Source: Pratylenchus scribneri (lineage: Eukaryota; Nematoda; Chromadorea; Rhabditida; Pratylenchidae). Taken from it: a stretch of 64,000 nt of DNA. The position numbers were made by a program, and so were the translations under genes. The notes under the pieces are model-generated. The model was given only the letters and a program-made list of their open reading frames with translations, did not search any database and had not been told where the DNA came from. The stretch spans positions 1 to 64,000 of the forward strand of contig JAQSEB010000198.1 of NCBI GenBank assembly GCA_030063045.1, in the 5' to 3' direction. This document shows positions 1-12,790 of the stretch, piece after piece (positions within the stretch are counted from its first letter, which is position 1; each line of letters starts with the position of its first letter).

Positions 1-1121
1 GATGACGAAGATGATGATGAAGATGAAGATGATGATGTTGAAGATGATGAAGATATCCACCACATTTTTGTTATCATAACGTGACGGGCCCTTCAGCCAC
101 GACTCTCTAATTTAAATAATTAATAATCCATTTTTAAAAATATAGCCTCCCCCACTCATTCGTGCTGCCCTAAATTCATGACAAGGTTTTTTGGAGCAAT
201 TGAGAAAAAAATGGGGATAGAAAATTGGAAAAAGTGAAGAAATTGCCCTTTTTGGTGTTGGCAAATAATATTATTGAAGGTTGGTCGATTGGAAATGATT
301 TTGCGAGGTTTTTTTAATGGAAAGCAAAAAAATGCCCTCTATGAATTATGATTATGAAATTAAGGAAGCATTTTGAAAAGGGATGGGCCTATAGGGGGAT
401 AATGATGGTGATGGTCAATGGTGTTTTAGCTGCGCATTATAAATCCGAATAAGCCGTGAATCGATCGATTTGTGCCAAAATTGGGGGAACTCCGATGTGT
501 TTGGTTTTGCGGCGACTATGGATTTGATTTGGGCCATGCGCGACTCTAACGATTCAGCCGATGCTATTTTTCCAAAAGTGCTTATTAACCACTCTCTAAT
601 ATTTGATTTTTATTTTGTTCGAAGCAATGCATTGATTTTTGGAAATTTTATTCCATTCAAAAATAAAATTCTAAAATTTTTATTTAGAAAAAAGAAAACA
701 AATGTTGTCAAATTTCCTTCATGCATTAATTTTAATTCAACTCTTTTTCGATAACAATGAAATTGTGAAAGCCACCGGATATGGTAATTTTAATTATTGT
801 ATTAATTTACCATTACTGAATCTACACAATTTCTTATCGAAATATTATTTTAAGGCCATATAACTTGGCCAAATAAGACTTCTTTAAGGTTCATACCCAT
901 CTTGGCTTTAAACTTAAACATAAATAGTAACATCTAGTTATGGTCAAGTTATATGCCCTAAAAATATTATTTTTCGACAACGATCTCGGATAAATTAAGT
1001 CATTTTTTGGGTAAATTAATAAAATTCTATTAATTTTTAAGCATTAAATTATCATACAAAAATTTGAACAAAATAAATACTAAACAAAAACTATTTTTAA
1101 TACTTTGAATTTTTTGTGCAG
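1..1121. other. Left flank, no gene resolved
   Basis: The first 60 bases are a run of GAT/GAA codons that would read as an Asp/Glu-rich tail and reach a TGA near position 81, so this could be the end of an upstream gene or the acidic end of an exon. I see no convincing splice donor after it. The rest is AT-rich with no supported coding exon. The acceptor at 1120-1121 opens the first recognisable exon, and because that exon starts in phase 1 with no ATG, its gene must begin in this stretch or to the left of the window. Confidence 0.4.
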
Positions 1122-4100
1122 AAAATGACGATGCAGATGTGCCATACATCAATGCTGTTTATAAAAGTATACTATTCAGTGATATGGAAGATTTTAACGA
1201 TGCAGAAAGAATGAAAATTGCCCAAAAGGAAATTGCTTGCTTCTTTTATAAAAAATTTTGTTGGTCAATTTTGACCAATTACGAACATATGGAAGAGGAA
1301 ACGGATGAATTTCGGGAACATTTCCAGAAAATTCAACGAGAATATCAAATTATAAGTGAACGAAAGGTAATGCCAGATGCGAAACTTGATGCGAAAATTT
1401 GCGACTTCTACAAAATGTTTGTGCGAATAATTTTCGACAATGTTCTGGAAAAAAGCGAACATTGGAGGCAATATTTACGCTTTCGGACCCGCCATTTATT
1501 TTGGCTAGATAATCAGGTTTGTTTATTATTTTTGCATATTGAATAATTAATTTTGACCCAAAAATACTTCCTCAACTTCCATTCAAGTAAAAAATAATTT
1601 GCATTTAGTAGGATTCGGAATCACGACCCCATTAATCTCCTCCAATAAAATTCTCTTCGCCATTCTGCCAATCAATCTTCATATAAAATACTTTAAAAAT
1701 TTCCAAAAATTAAATATAAAAAGGAAGATTACCTTCCGCGCGCGGCACGATTAATTTGCTTGCAAGGCCCTGGGGCCCTTGTAAGGAAAAAGGGTCCGCG
1801 CAATGAACGGCGCGCCACTCTTTATAAATGGCGTAAAGCTGTCATGAAAACACTTTAGGCTGCTCCGCATTCCTCATTTATACTTCCGGAAATTAATAGA
1901 ATGAGAAGAACTAAAGTTTAAAAAGTGAGAAATTAAAAGTTAAAATATTTTATAATTCAGTGGAAAATAAAGATGGAAGAATTCTTGCAAAATATGTATT
2001 GGAAATTAAAAGAACAGAGCATGGAAATGGAATGTGAAAATTTGAAAGAATATTTGGCCAAAAATTCACAAAGTTATGTGGCCAATTATTGGTCGTTGAA
2101 ATGGCTTCTGGACAATTCATTGGATTTCCAAAAAACTATTGAAAAACAAACGGAAGAAAAATTTATGGAAATGAAAAGACGAATTTTTGTTCTAACCGGC
2201 CACATCCATTTTGACCGTTTGGAATTGGCCAGAATGAATGTTTTGAAAATTGGTAAAAATTGTTGAATTGAACAAAAAATAAAGAAATAATCAATTAATA
2301 ATGTGGACATTTTTTTCGCATAATTAAAAATAATATTAAAAAAATAATTAATTATATAAATTATAATTATATTTTTTTTTTCAGGATCTCCAATATTCGA
2401 ACTTACTCAAATCTGTTTGAAAAGGTAAATATTTTTTTTAATTTTGAGATGGCCGACAATGAATAATTATGTATTATTCATTAATATGTGGGTGGGCCGG
2501 AAGTCAACGGAATTTAACCTGAATTTGCCTCAACTGAATTTATATTTTACTCGGATAGGAAAAAAATTCCCAGAATCGATTTCGGAATTCCGGCTTCACT
2601 CCTGATTCTTAATCACAGGGATGCCATATACCAGATTTTTCGGGCATTTTCTAAAATTTTGGTGTTCGTGCCAGAATTTTGTCGATGCCTGTTTTTGCCA
2701 GATTTTTAAATTTTTGTTTAAAATTTGGCAAATTTTCTCCCTGCGGGGCTTTTTTCTGGCTAAATTTGCACCAAGGCTATTTTTTGACTAATTTTTTTCT
2801 TGGACGCTTATGGTATCTTTATTTCACATCCCAAATTACTGAAATAAGTCAAGCCACAAAGCATAAAAATTTTCCAACCTTTTTTTTGCATTTTTACACG
2901 ATTTTGAACATGCCAGATTTTTTGAACGATTTTTAAAAATTTTTTCCCAGTATTTTGCTCGAATTTTAGACGCTATTGCCAGAATTTTGTGTTTTGGAGA
3001 TGGAATCCGTGTTTAATCATATACATATAATGCTATGCTAATGCGGCCTCTATGACAATTGGAAATGAGACCATTGGAGTTTAGAAAGTTCTAGTATGGA
3101 AAGAGTTAAAGCCGATGGTTTTTTGCTATTAGGCTTATAAAATTAGCTTATAAATAATACTAAAAGCATGGTCAATGTTGGATATTTACGAGTTTTTGCC
3201 ATAAAACGACCAGAAATATATTTTTTTTTTATTAAACTAATAGTTTTTTTTGGTATTACTCGGTAAATATTCAATGTTGGCCGATGATTTTGACATCATT
3301 AAGTAGCAAATTTATGACTAGGGACCGGATTTGTAGACATTAAAAATCGCCAAAAAGGCGCCTAAGAAGGCACTAAAAAAAGCCAAAAAAGGCAGTAAAA
3401 AGGCAAAAAAGGCAGTAAAAAGGCAACAAAAACAAATTTTCCTTTTATTTCGATAAAATCTTTAAAATTTATCATAAAAATTAATCAAAATTCAAAAACA
3501 AACAAAAAAATCATCATTTTTCCGCTGCTTTTGCAAATTATGTAAATTTCGAAATTTTCTGGGGTAAAAAATTCGCAATTATTTTTTGTAGCAATTCAGT
3601 CGCAAAGTGCGATCCATTCAAAATAATCATAATTTGATGAAATATTTAATTTTTTGAAAAAAAAATTTAAAAAAATACTAAAATTTCATAAAATCCAAGG
3701 ATTTTTTTCCAGATATTTCTCTATTTTTAGGATTTTTCTTTAAAAATTAGTAAAAAATGGTCAAAAAGGCACAAAAAGGCAGTAAAAAGGCAAAAAAAAG
3801 GCAAAAAAGGCAAAAAGGCAAAAAAAGTTCAAAAAAGGAAAAAATAGGCATTCAGAAACCACTAATTTTGGTTCAAAACCATGCTAAAAACTTGTTTTTT
3901 GTGGGTTTCAACTCAATCTGAGTTCGCAAAAAAAGGCATTTGCCTACAAATCCGGTCCCTATTTATGACTATAATTTTTTTAGATTTATCCACCAGCTTT
4001 ATTGCCTTCAAAAATATAAAATTTCACACAAAATTGTCGCTACCCCAATAGCGTAACACCTTCAAATGCTAAACTATTATATTATATAAAATAAATTATT

Positions 4101-7100
4101 ATTTTTTAAAATTAATCCTAATTTATAATGGAAATACAATTCCTGCAGATATTTAATTGGGATGGAAGATTCAAGAAAATATCAACTACGAATGTCGATC
4201 AGTTTGCTGATGTACAATTTCATGAAATTTACTCAAAATTTGATTGCCAAAGAGAAAAGAAGTATTGAAAGCAATAAAGATCCCTATTATGTAGGAAAAG
4301 TTCGCGAATTTACACAAAAAAATTTGGAAAAATTCGATCAAATCATTGACAAAATTAATGGCATACTCAGTTCTATTGCGGATTTAAATGATGTGGACAT
4401 TGGGCAAGAAGAAGCCAAAATGGAACAGACACTTTGCATTCTGCTCAAATTATTTGAAATTGACAAATATGGAAGACCGACTTTTAAAGATAAAAGTTTT
4501 TTAGGGATGAGTGAAGATGAATTGTTTAATAATACAAACTTGGACTTGGAGATGCTGGAAGAGAAGTTTGTTCCTTTTTAAATTAATTTTAATTAATAAA
4601 TTAATAAAATAAAATTAGTCAAATAAAAAAAATTTTAATTTCTAATGGATCCCATATAGAAACATTTTGAAAAAAAGAATGCAATATTCATTAATAACAG
4701 AAAATTATATGCAATTATCATATCTATCAGGGTGTCCAAAAATTTTTCGCTGTTTTAAAAAAAGGAATATATAAAGTTTTGGTGTGACCAAACAGCAAAT
4801 ATACTCTATTTTACCCAATAAACAAACACATCGTCCCATTATCGAGAAAATTATTTATCCCTCTCTAATATCATTAGACCGGTTATAATCTTGAAAAAAT
4901 TTAGTAGTCATATTCAAGATTCAATTTCATTCTGCTTCTCAAGAAAAGACATTTTAGAGACAGGAAAAAATATTAAAATAAGAGGAGAATGATTTGTCGA
5001 ATTTTTGAAACTTTTTCAAAAAAATCGGCTTTTTTAATAGAAGAAACCTTTTTTGACCATATACGATAAAAAATCGAAATTCTTCATTTTATAGCTATAT
5101 TACTTTTTACAAGAAATTAAATTATATTCAGATTTAGAGCTTAATAAATTACAAACACTAGCAAAATTAGGCCAACGAAAAGTTGGGCCACACCAATTTA
5201 ATTTAATAATTTGTAAAATGAATAATCCAAAGGCCTAATCTTCTAACTTTTTCCAATTAATTATTGAATTCTAAAAACAAAATCATGCCTCCCAAAAACA
5301 AATTTTTTGATAAAAACAATCAAATAAAATTTTGATAAATATTAATCTATAATAATTAAACATTAAGGAGAAAACAAATTTTGACGCGGCGTTATTTGGG
5401 CGTAGTTGAAGAACAATTGGAAAAAGCTGACACGGAAATGCAAAATATTTTAAAAAACAAACCCGGCTCAATTTATAGACTGGCTTTATTGATTGGGGGC
5501 ACCGATAATTTGGTCGAAATATGGGAAAAGTACAAGGAAAAAATCCGATCAATTGATTGTGAGTTTATTTTAAATTTTGTGCCCGGGATTCCTATTTTAT
5601 TTTGTTCTTCTACTTATTCTAGGATAAGAAAAAAATTATTACTAAATTTTGGTTCTATTCTTTGAGCCCTTAATTAAATTACTAAATAAATAATTTATTA
5701 ATGCATTTAAAAAGGATTAAAAAGCAGAAAAGGAGGTAATTTACTGTTAACGAGAAAGGGTTGGTATTCTAATGACCCAGGTGAAATCAGCAAATATTTC
5801 TGTAAAAAATGTCCATTTAAACCGGAGGTACTTGTGTATTTTGGGTCCCGTTTGACCCTTAAGAATTCCCCCCTTTGGGTCGAAACTCAAAAAAATTTTT
5901 GAAAATTTTTTTGGTAAAATTACACTCCAGCGATATGTTAGACTTCTTTAAGACTCCTATGCTCTCAGCCCCTAAGCCCTAACCCTAGCCCCAACCCTAA
6001 TCCTATCCCCTAAACTTAGCCCCTTGACAAAAATGGCCATAACTTTTTTATTTTTTGGTTTTATGCGAAAACCAATGGCAGATTCGGACTCCTCTCATCG
6101 AGACGCGTCGATCGAGCTATAATTTGACCGAAAAAAATTTTCAAAAATTTTTTGAGTTTCGACCCAAAGGAGGGAATTCCTAAGGGTCAAACGGGACCCA
6201 AAGTACACAAGTACCAAACCGGATTTTGGTACAAAAATTCTTTTGGAATATTATTTAATAATTATTATTTTATTCAGTTTTTAGCTTCGATTTTGATAAA
6301 AGGATCAGAATAGATTATGAAATATTATTTACCAATGACTCAGAAGAAAGCCAACTTCTCAGCAGGACAAATTTGAATATTTTTTTATTGATGAATACAG
6401 TTGAAAAAATTCTGGACAAAAATATAAAATTCTCAACATTGTTGGAAGATTGGCGCAGTATGTTCCGATTAAAATATGACTTTATTCATGTGAAGCCAGA
6501 ATCTTTGACAAAAACTAACATTGAAGTGACATATAAAGGTAAAACAATGGCATTTAATTATTCAATAAATGCCATGTTTGAATCAACTATTATTAATACT
6601 TTTTTTAATATCGGATTTTATCTAATTCAGATGAATTTTTTATTTAATTTTCTACATTCAATATTTCTTTTTGAATCGTACAAACAGATTTAAAAAAAAA
6701 TGATTTTAATTAGGTAAATAAAATTTATTGTCATCGGGGATTGGGGTAATTGTGTCGTTTGGGTCGGCTTTTTTCCTTAAAAAGGAAAAGTGGAGGAAAG
6801 GGATAGGATTAGGGGTTACGTGAGATGATTTCTAACTAACCCATCCACGGATATCTCCGATTGACCCTAACCCCAATCTTGATGACTGATGATGATGAGT
6901 AAAGGACCTATAGGGGGATCCTTCATTTTTTCCTTTTTATTTTTGAGCAAAAGAAGTGGAATCACCAGGGTGGCCAAATTGCCGCGAAAATGCGGCATTT
7001 GCCGCATTTTCGAACCTCTCGCCGCATTTTTTCCGCATTTTTTACTTTTTCCGTGGGCATTTTTGACTAAATTTTTTTCATAACGGCCAATTTTATATAA

Positions 7101-10100
7101 AATTTTTCACTCTGCAATCATTTTTAAGCTAAAATTTTTCGCTGCTGGGCATTTTTGTTGAAAAAAAGGCAATAGGAAAATATTTCGAATAATTTTAAAA
7201 TGAATTCTTAGCGAATTTTAAGCTTTTTAAAAAATGCCGCATTTTTGCCGCATTTTGATAATTTTTTACTCATTTTTGCCGCATTTTTTGTGTTCCATGC
7301 CGCATTTTCGCTCAGAAGAGATAGCCACCCTGGGAATCACCCAAACGACGCAAGTAGTTAAATTAATAAAAAGCCACAAGAAAACCCGATATAAATTTTT
7401 GCCTCTTATCAAATACACTATTCTCTCTTTCTTTCCCATAAAGCATAAATCTTCAACAAACCGTCATATAACAATGATTCTCATACCATCTATTCGATTA
7501 CTCTTGAATAGGACTTTAAAATTAACTAAAAATAGCAGGGGCGCGCTTCCGGCTAGCCAAATTCTTTTCTCAATCTCACATCATCTTATTCAAATACTCT
7601 TATTCTTATTTTACCTTCTTCATTTTCTTGTTGATTCGCCGATCGCCGCCTATAAAGAATAAAAAAGTTTTTAAAAAAGTTGAAAAAATTGTTTGCCGCC
7701 ATTGGGAATAGAACCTACATTACATAGTTCATACCAAAAACCAATAGTTCTACTTCCTGCTTAATCAAGTACATCACTCGATTTTTCTTAAACAAAGCCA
7801 TAGCAGCAGCACAGCAGCCTTTCCCCTTTCCCTTCTTTTTTCTTTCACACGAAATAGCGTGGGACATCCAAAGAAACAAACATACAAATCCTCTAAAATT
7901 ATATATAGGATTGAAATTGAATGAATCATGGTATATGTTTATAGGAATTTTATCTATGAAAATTAATTTTAAAAAAATATTAAATTATCAATGTAATATT
8001 AGTAATATTTCCCTTTTATTTCTAAAAACTGTGGGAAATTGATAACTTTAATAATCTCAATTTTAAGCAAATATAATATTGGAATTTGTTGAAAAATGGG
8101 CAAATAAAAAAAGTAAGGCAGAAAAAATCCTAAATGAATTCAAAAAAGTGAAAGAGCGGGAGAATAAAGAACTTTCTGCAATGCGTGATAAGCTCGAAAA
8201 AGAGAAAAGTCTGAAGAATGAAGAATTTGATGAATGGCTCAAAAATCAAAATGCAGCATCGCTTTCTTCTCGCTTCCAAAACATTCATATTGAACAATTG
8301 ATAAAATTGGCTGAGGAAGACTTGCACAAAAAGAATACTAATGAGGCTAAAACATTTGATTTTTGGCTTTTTCTCAAACGTAAGATTAGAGAGATTTTAT
8401 TATTTTTGAATTAATGAATTATTAAAAAATGTTGTACCTATAAAAAAGTTTATTAAAATATTATAAAAAAATTGAACATTATTATTTAATTAATATATAT
8501 GTATATGTAAATGTGTTCAGTCTTTTTCAGCCGATTATAGTTTCCTCCATGACCAAAAATTATGAGTGGCATTTAAGTTTATGGCCAAACGCTATGGCAT
8601 ATCTCAGATCGTAGACATCCTATCCTAGAGCATGAAATATATGGCTCATTCGTTTTGGCCTGCTGGTCAATTTAATTGAGTAAATGTTAATTAATTCTCA
8701 CCTAGTTTTGATGATTTCTAAAATGATAAACCGGTTTAAAACTCAAGTGAGATTTTCAGTCGGCATAATTTAAGTTCAAACAGTAAAAAATAAATCTAAA
8801 AACGAAATTAATTAAATCGAGATCAGTATAAAATGATATAAAATTTATTAAATTCATTTTTATAAAATTTCATTTATTGGTAAGCAATTCCTTATTTCTT
8901 CAGATTTTATCGATTTCTCATTTTTTTAGAATTTTTATTAAATCGGGACAAAAAAATAATAACTAGATTGAGAATCATTTTAAATGATAATGGAATATTA
9001 AAATTAATGAAAAAGATAGGAAAATATTATTCAAAATTGCCAAAAATTGAGGAACAAAAATCGACGGGAAAAAAATCAACAAAAGGAAAAAAGAAAAAGA
9101 AAACAACGGCAGCAGGACAACCTGCACACGAAGAAGAAGGTATATTAGAAAATTAAATAAACAAAATTATTATGGAGAATATATAAATTGCAAATTTAAT
9201 TCAAGATTATTCAAAAAAGTGCATTCGCCATGAAAATAAAGATTTTCAAAAAATAAAATAATTAAAATTTATTAAAACTTTTTTTTTTAATTTTTATGTT
9301 TTATCATAAATGGAATTGGATATTGGACTAAGGCGAAAATTTTTTGAGAAATTTAATTTTCAATTTTCGAGGCAAAAAGCAAAAAATCATAAAGAAAATG
9401 GTCCGTAAGAAATATTAAAAAAATTTCCCCATTGGAAAAAATTTGATCAATGTCCCTCCATTATGATCTGACCATCCCCCGGCTAATTGGTTAGTAATTC
9501 CAACATGAAGGTGAGTAGAGTTAAGAGTATTCCAAAGTCAGTTTTACAAATTATCGGTTTTGAAATATGATTTTCGATTTTTGAAAAAAATCCTGGCTTT
9601 AGCTTTCTGTTTCTTCTATTTTCGGTTTTAAGAAACAAAAAATTACCAATTTCTGTTTTTTATTCTGAAACCGAAACCGACTTAGAATTACTCTCTAATG
9701 GTGAGGCCCAATATTTACTCTCTCCACAAAATTGCTATTAAACCGGTATCCAAACAACCTCTACTTGCCATTAGAAGCAGGGGTGATTCCCGGAGTAATT
9801 TCCTACTTCGATAAGGCTTGTTCCTTCTCAAAATGACACCGAGGACGACATGGAAAACTCTCAAATTTTCCTAAATATTTCTTAAAGAGATAGGAATATT
9901 TATTGAAAGAAAAGTATAAAAATATTTTAAAAAATACAAAACGGCAAGAAATCATTAAAATCTCAATTAATATTTTAGAGCTTCTTCAAAGTGATGTGAT
10001 TACTGAAAGTTCAAATAAAGACGAGAAAGTGTCATCAGAGGAATCAGTATTAGGGAAAGATTTAAATGTTCAACAAAATCTACCAAATATACAACAAATA

Positions 10101-10206
10101 TTGGAACGTATAACCAGTGCTTTTGCTGCTGACAAATCAAATTCATTAAGAAATGATGTTGAAATGGGCGGTAATCTAACAATTGCGAATTCTCCAACAG
10201 TAGAAT
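1122..10206 (+). CDS. Copy 1 of unrecognised tandem module family (5' partial)
   Basis: I do not recognise this protein. Exons by splice consensus and phase: A 1122-1516, B 1961-2252, C 2385-2424 and 4149-4565, D 5371-5558, E 6278-6538, F 8068-8379, G 8930-9139, H about 9894-10206. Each of A-G has a counterpart in the same order in the copies at 12791 and 19054. Shared signatures are RFRTRHLFWLD at the end of A, YWSLKWLL in B, a 40-nt exon opening C, and a Lys-rich tail in G. The sequence looks helical and charged, with no signal peptide or membrane segment. E and F are separated by a 1.5-kb intron that copies 2 and 3 lack. The G-to-H junction does not keep frame with any acceptor I can find, so H may be frameshifted. 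The start lies outside the visible part. Confidence 0.62.
2616..3011. mobile_element. Degenerate hAT-like non-autonomous element
   Basis: The element lies in the intron between the two C exons of copy 1. Its ends are CAGGGATGCCA on the left and TGGAATCCGTG on the right, an imperfect terminal inverted repeat. The flanking 8-mers CTTAATCA (2608-2615) and TTTAATCA (3012-3019) match at 7 of 8 positions, as expected for an old 8-bp target duplication. A CAGGG end with an 8-bp duplication is characteristic of hAT elements. There is no coding capacity; the interior is T-rich. Confidence 0.55.
3319..3961. mobile_element. hAT-like MITE with perfect 8-bp target duplication
   Basis: A 643-bp element in the same intron. 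The left end TAGGGACCGGATTTGTAG is the exact reverse complement of the right end. TTTATGAC is repeated directly outside both ends (3311-3318 and 3962-3969). The interior carries many copies of an AAAAAGGC-type motif near both ends, so subterminal repeats are present. No transposase is encoded, so it must have been moved in trans. The intact duplication suggests a fairly recent insertion. Confidence 0.85.
5822..6222. mobile_element. Long terminal-inverted-repeat element
   Basis: This lies in the intron between D and E of copy 1. About 90 bp at the left end (starting CCGGAGGTACTTGTGTA) are repeated in inverted orientation at the right end (ending in CCGG at 6222), with a few mismatches. Between the arms is a C-rich stretch with degenerate CCCTAA-like repeats near 5960-6015. 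There is no open reading frame. The target duplication is unclear. Confidence 0.7.
6966..7332. mobile_element. hAT-like MITE (CAGGGTGGC ends)
   Basis: A 367-bp element lying inside the 6539-8067 intron of copy 1. The left end is CAGGGTGGCCA and the right end TAGCCACCCTG, inverted repeats with one mismatch. GGAATCAC is duplicated exactly on both sides (6958-6965 and 7333-7340). Several GCCGCATTTT motifs in direct and inverted orientation fill the interior. The 8-bp duplication and CAGGG ends indicate the hAT superfamily. Short open frames crossing it are not genes. Confidence 0.82.
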
Positions 10207-10659
10207 GTAAATTGAAAATCATTTAATATTTCTTATATGAATTAATTATTTAAAAAAAAGAATTTATATACATTAAAGGTTTGAAAATATTCTAAACTTA
10301 AGTAAACTTGAAAATGTATTTTAATATATTTTTTCAGGTTAAAATCACTAAATAATTTTACAATTTATCAAATAAATATTTATTTACCCAGAAAGTACAA
10401 AGATTGATAATATATTTGAATATAAATTGGTACACTTTTAATAAAAATATATAAGAATATATATAATATCAAACTTTATTGTCTGGTATACAAAATCTTT
10501 GAAACTTGAGTAATATATAAAAAATTTAAAAATAAATTCTTTCTATAAGAGCCAAATAACAAATAAAAGGAAAATTATATAACTTTTTTGACATTGAAAA
10601 TTTAATGATAACGCCAAATGACTGAAAGAAAATATAAAATTTTTCACATTAAATTGCAG

Positions 10660-12263
10660 CTTCTTCCGCTAATGTGCCACCAATTCTGAATGAAATGTAT
10701 CAATACGCATTGACTGAAGCTGATTTGGAATCGGTATTAAATACAAATGAAAAACTAAGAATCCCCGTGATTGATGCATATTTGGAAATATTGACCCGTG
10801 ACAATGCCAAACATTTTGGCCTCATTCCCAGCTATGTTATCCATTATTTCCGTGCAGAGCAAAAATTCCCACCGGATTGGCTTCAGAATAAAATAGATCA
10901 ACAAGGAATTGTTGACAATGTGAAATACTGGCTAATTCCAGCGCATTTGAACGCCGATCATTGGGTGCTTACAGTGATGGATGTGGATGAAAGACGACTA
11001 CATTATTTCGATTCTTTTTCGCCAGGCAGCACAAATGAACAATTCACCATTGACATCTTAATTATGTTACCCAGATTATACAAATTAATGGGTCAGTACC
11101 ACAAAGGACAACAATTCATTTCCTACAATTTACCAACAACGAGTCGAAATGATTTGCCGATTCAAAGAAATGCAATCGATTGTGGCGTTTTTATGCTTAT
11201 GTTTGCATGGGATATTTTTGAACAGAATAGTTTGAATGCTGAAATGCACATTACCCAAAAAGGGGTAAAAGAAGCACGAAAGCAGATTTACCGTCAACTG
11301 GCATATGGATTGTAAGTGTATATATGCAACAGATAATTCTGTGAATTGACTAATTCCCGGGAAATCACTAGGCGTTGGGCTTGCTAATTTTGGAATTTTC
11401 GGCGGATGTCTTAGGGCTAGCGGCTAGTGCGCCGGAGAAGGAAGAAAAATCTAGCAAAAAATATTGTGATTGAAATCACAGAGACTTAATCGATTATACC
11501 GAGTGGAATGAACCCTACTCTTGAGTCTGAATGATGTCTAGAAATCGAGATTCCCGAAATTAATTAGCATGAATACTAGCTAATTACTTGTAATTAGTCA
11601 ATTCCTAGAATTAATTGCAACATATATTTGTAATTACCTCATAAAATGTCCACATTCTCTTTTATAAACCTATAATATATGGATGAATAAATTATTTTTT
11701 TCCATTCCATTTTATGACAAAATTGAAAAATTATCATTTTAAAATATGAATTTTGAATTTAAAAAAATTATCCTAAAATATTAGTTTTTTTCTTATTCGC
11801 TAGACTAGATTTGATAATTCAATTTTGTGTGCACCCGGAATCGGGCAAAGTTAAATTATTGGGTTAACCCAATTCAGTATCTGACAATTTTTCAAAAATT
11901 TTCCAAAATCCTAATCCAAAATATTTGATTTCACACAGCTCTAATTTTCTTAAAAGAAAATTATAAAGCTTTAGAAATTGAAAAATTAAATTATTTTATT
12001 TTAATTTTTTATTCATAATTTTGAAATAATAAAATTTAAATCAATATCGATTTTTAGTGGTATCGAAATCGATGAGAATATGCTGGAAAATCTCAATTTT
12101 CTTCCATCATCGCCGGAATTGACACCACCAACATCGCCGGCCAAATCAATTTCAACATCATTAAAACAAAAATCCCAAAATGAGGTTGAACAAGCAACGT
12201 CGAATATTTTGCCATATTCCAAACTTGAACGCCTTCGTTCAATACATGAAATACCGAAGGAAG
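10660..12263 (+). CDS. Ulp1/SENP-like (C48) cysteine protease domain plus linker exon
   Basis: The exon 10660-11311 encodes about 217 residues with a complete Ulp1-type catalytic core. It has His-Trp (DHWVL, His codon at 10959), Asp (YFDS, codon at 11010), Gln (IQRN, codon at 11163) and Cys (DCGVF, codon at 11181), in the order His-Asp-Gln-Cys. The family cleaves SUMO, NEDD8 or ubiquitin-like modifiers from proteins; which one cannot be told here. All catalytic residues are present, so activity is plausible. The exon starts in phase 1 after AAATTGCAG. It can either stop at a TAA (11313) or splice through the overlapping GTAAGT to 12058-12263, a Ser/Pro-rich linker (SSPELTPPTSPAKS) that itself ends in phase 1 before exon A of copy 2. 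It lacks its own ATG and so appears to be part of a larger protein. Confidence 0.85.
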
Positions 12264-12790
12264 GTAAATTCTATGGGATTTTAATTATTTAAAAAATCAA
12301 AAAAATATGAGTTCAAATCAGGATTTTTTGATTAATCTGAAATGTGTTAAATTATTAATAAAGAACTAATTATTAATACTGAAATCCTTAAAAAATCCAT
12401 TATCGAACTAATATTAAAATTGGCTTTGAATAGTTTGAACATAGAAGTTAAATATTAATTTTTTAGCATTAGTACTAAAATTTTTAATGATCTTCCAAAG
12501 GTATAGGCCAATCGGCCAATGGTCTATTTTTTATCGAATTATGGTCAAAAACAATTTAAATTATTTGTTTCTTTTTTGGTATTTTCTGGCTAAAATTTGG
12601 TAAATATTAAACTTATTATTTAGTCAAAACTTTGTGATATGGCTAATATTATGTTAATAATAAAATTAAATAAATTAATCCAATAACTTTTTCTAGACTC
12701 TTTCATATTTATTAATTATTGAGCCAATCGATAGAAAATAAGAATTTGATAGTCTCATTATTTATTTAAATTTTTATTTCTATTCCACAG

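Noticed and set aside
5960..6015. Telomere or internal telomeric repeat
   Set aside because: CCCTAA-like units are degenerate and sit inside an inverted-repeat element, so this is element sequence and not a telomere.
7234..7662. 142-codon plus-strand frame
   Set aside because: It begins inside a MITE and lies within the E-F intron of copy 1, with no counterpart in other copies.
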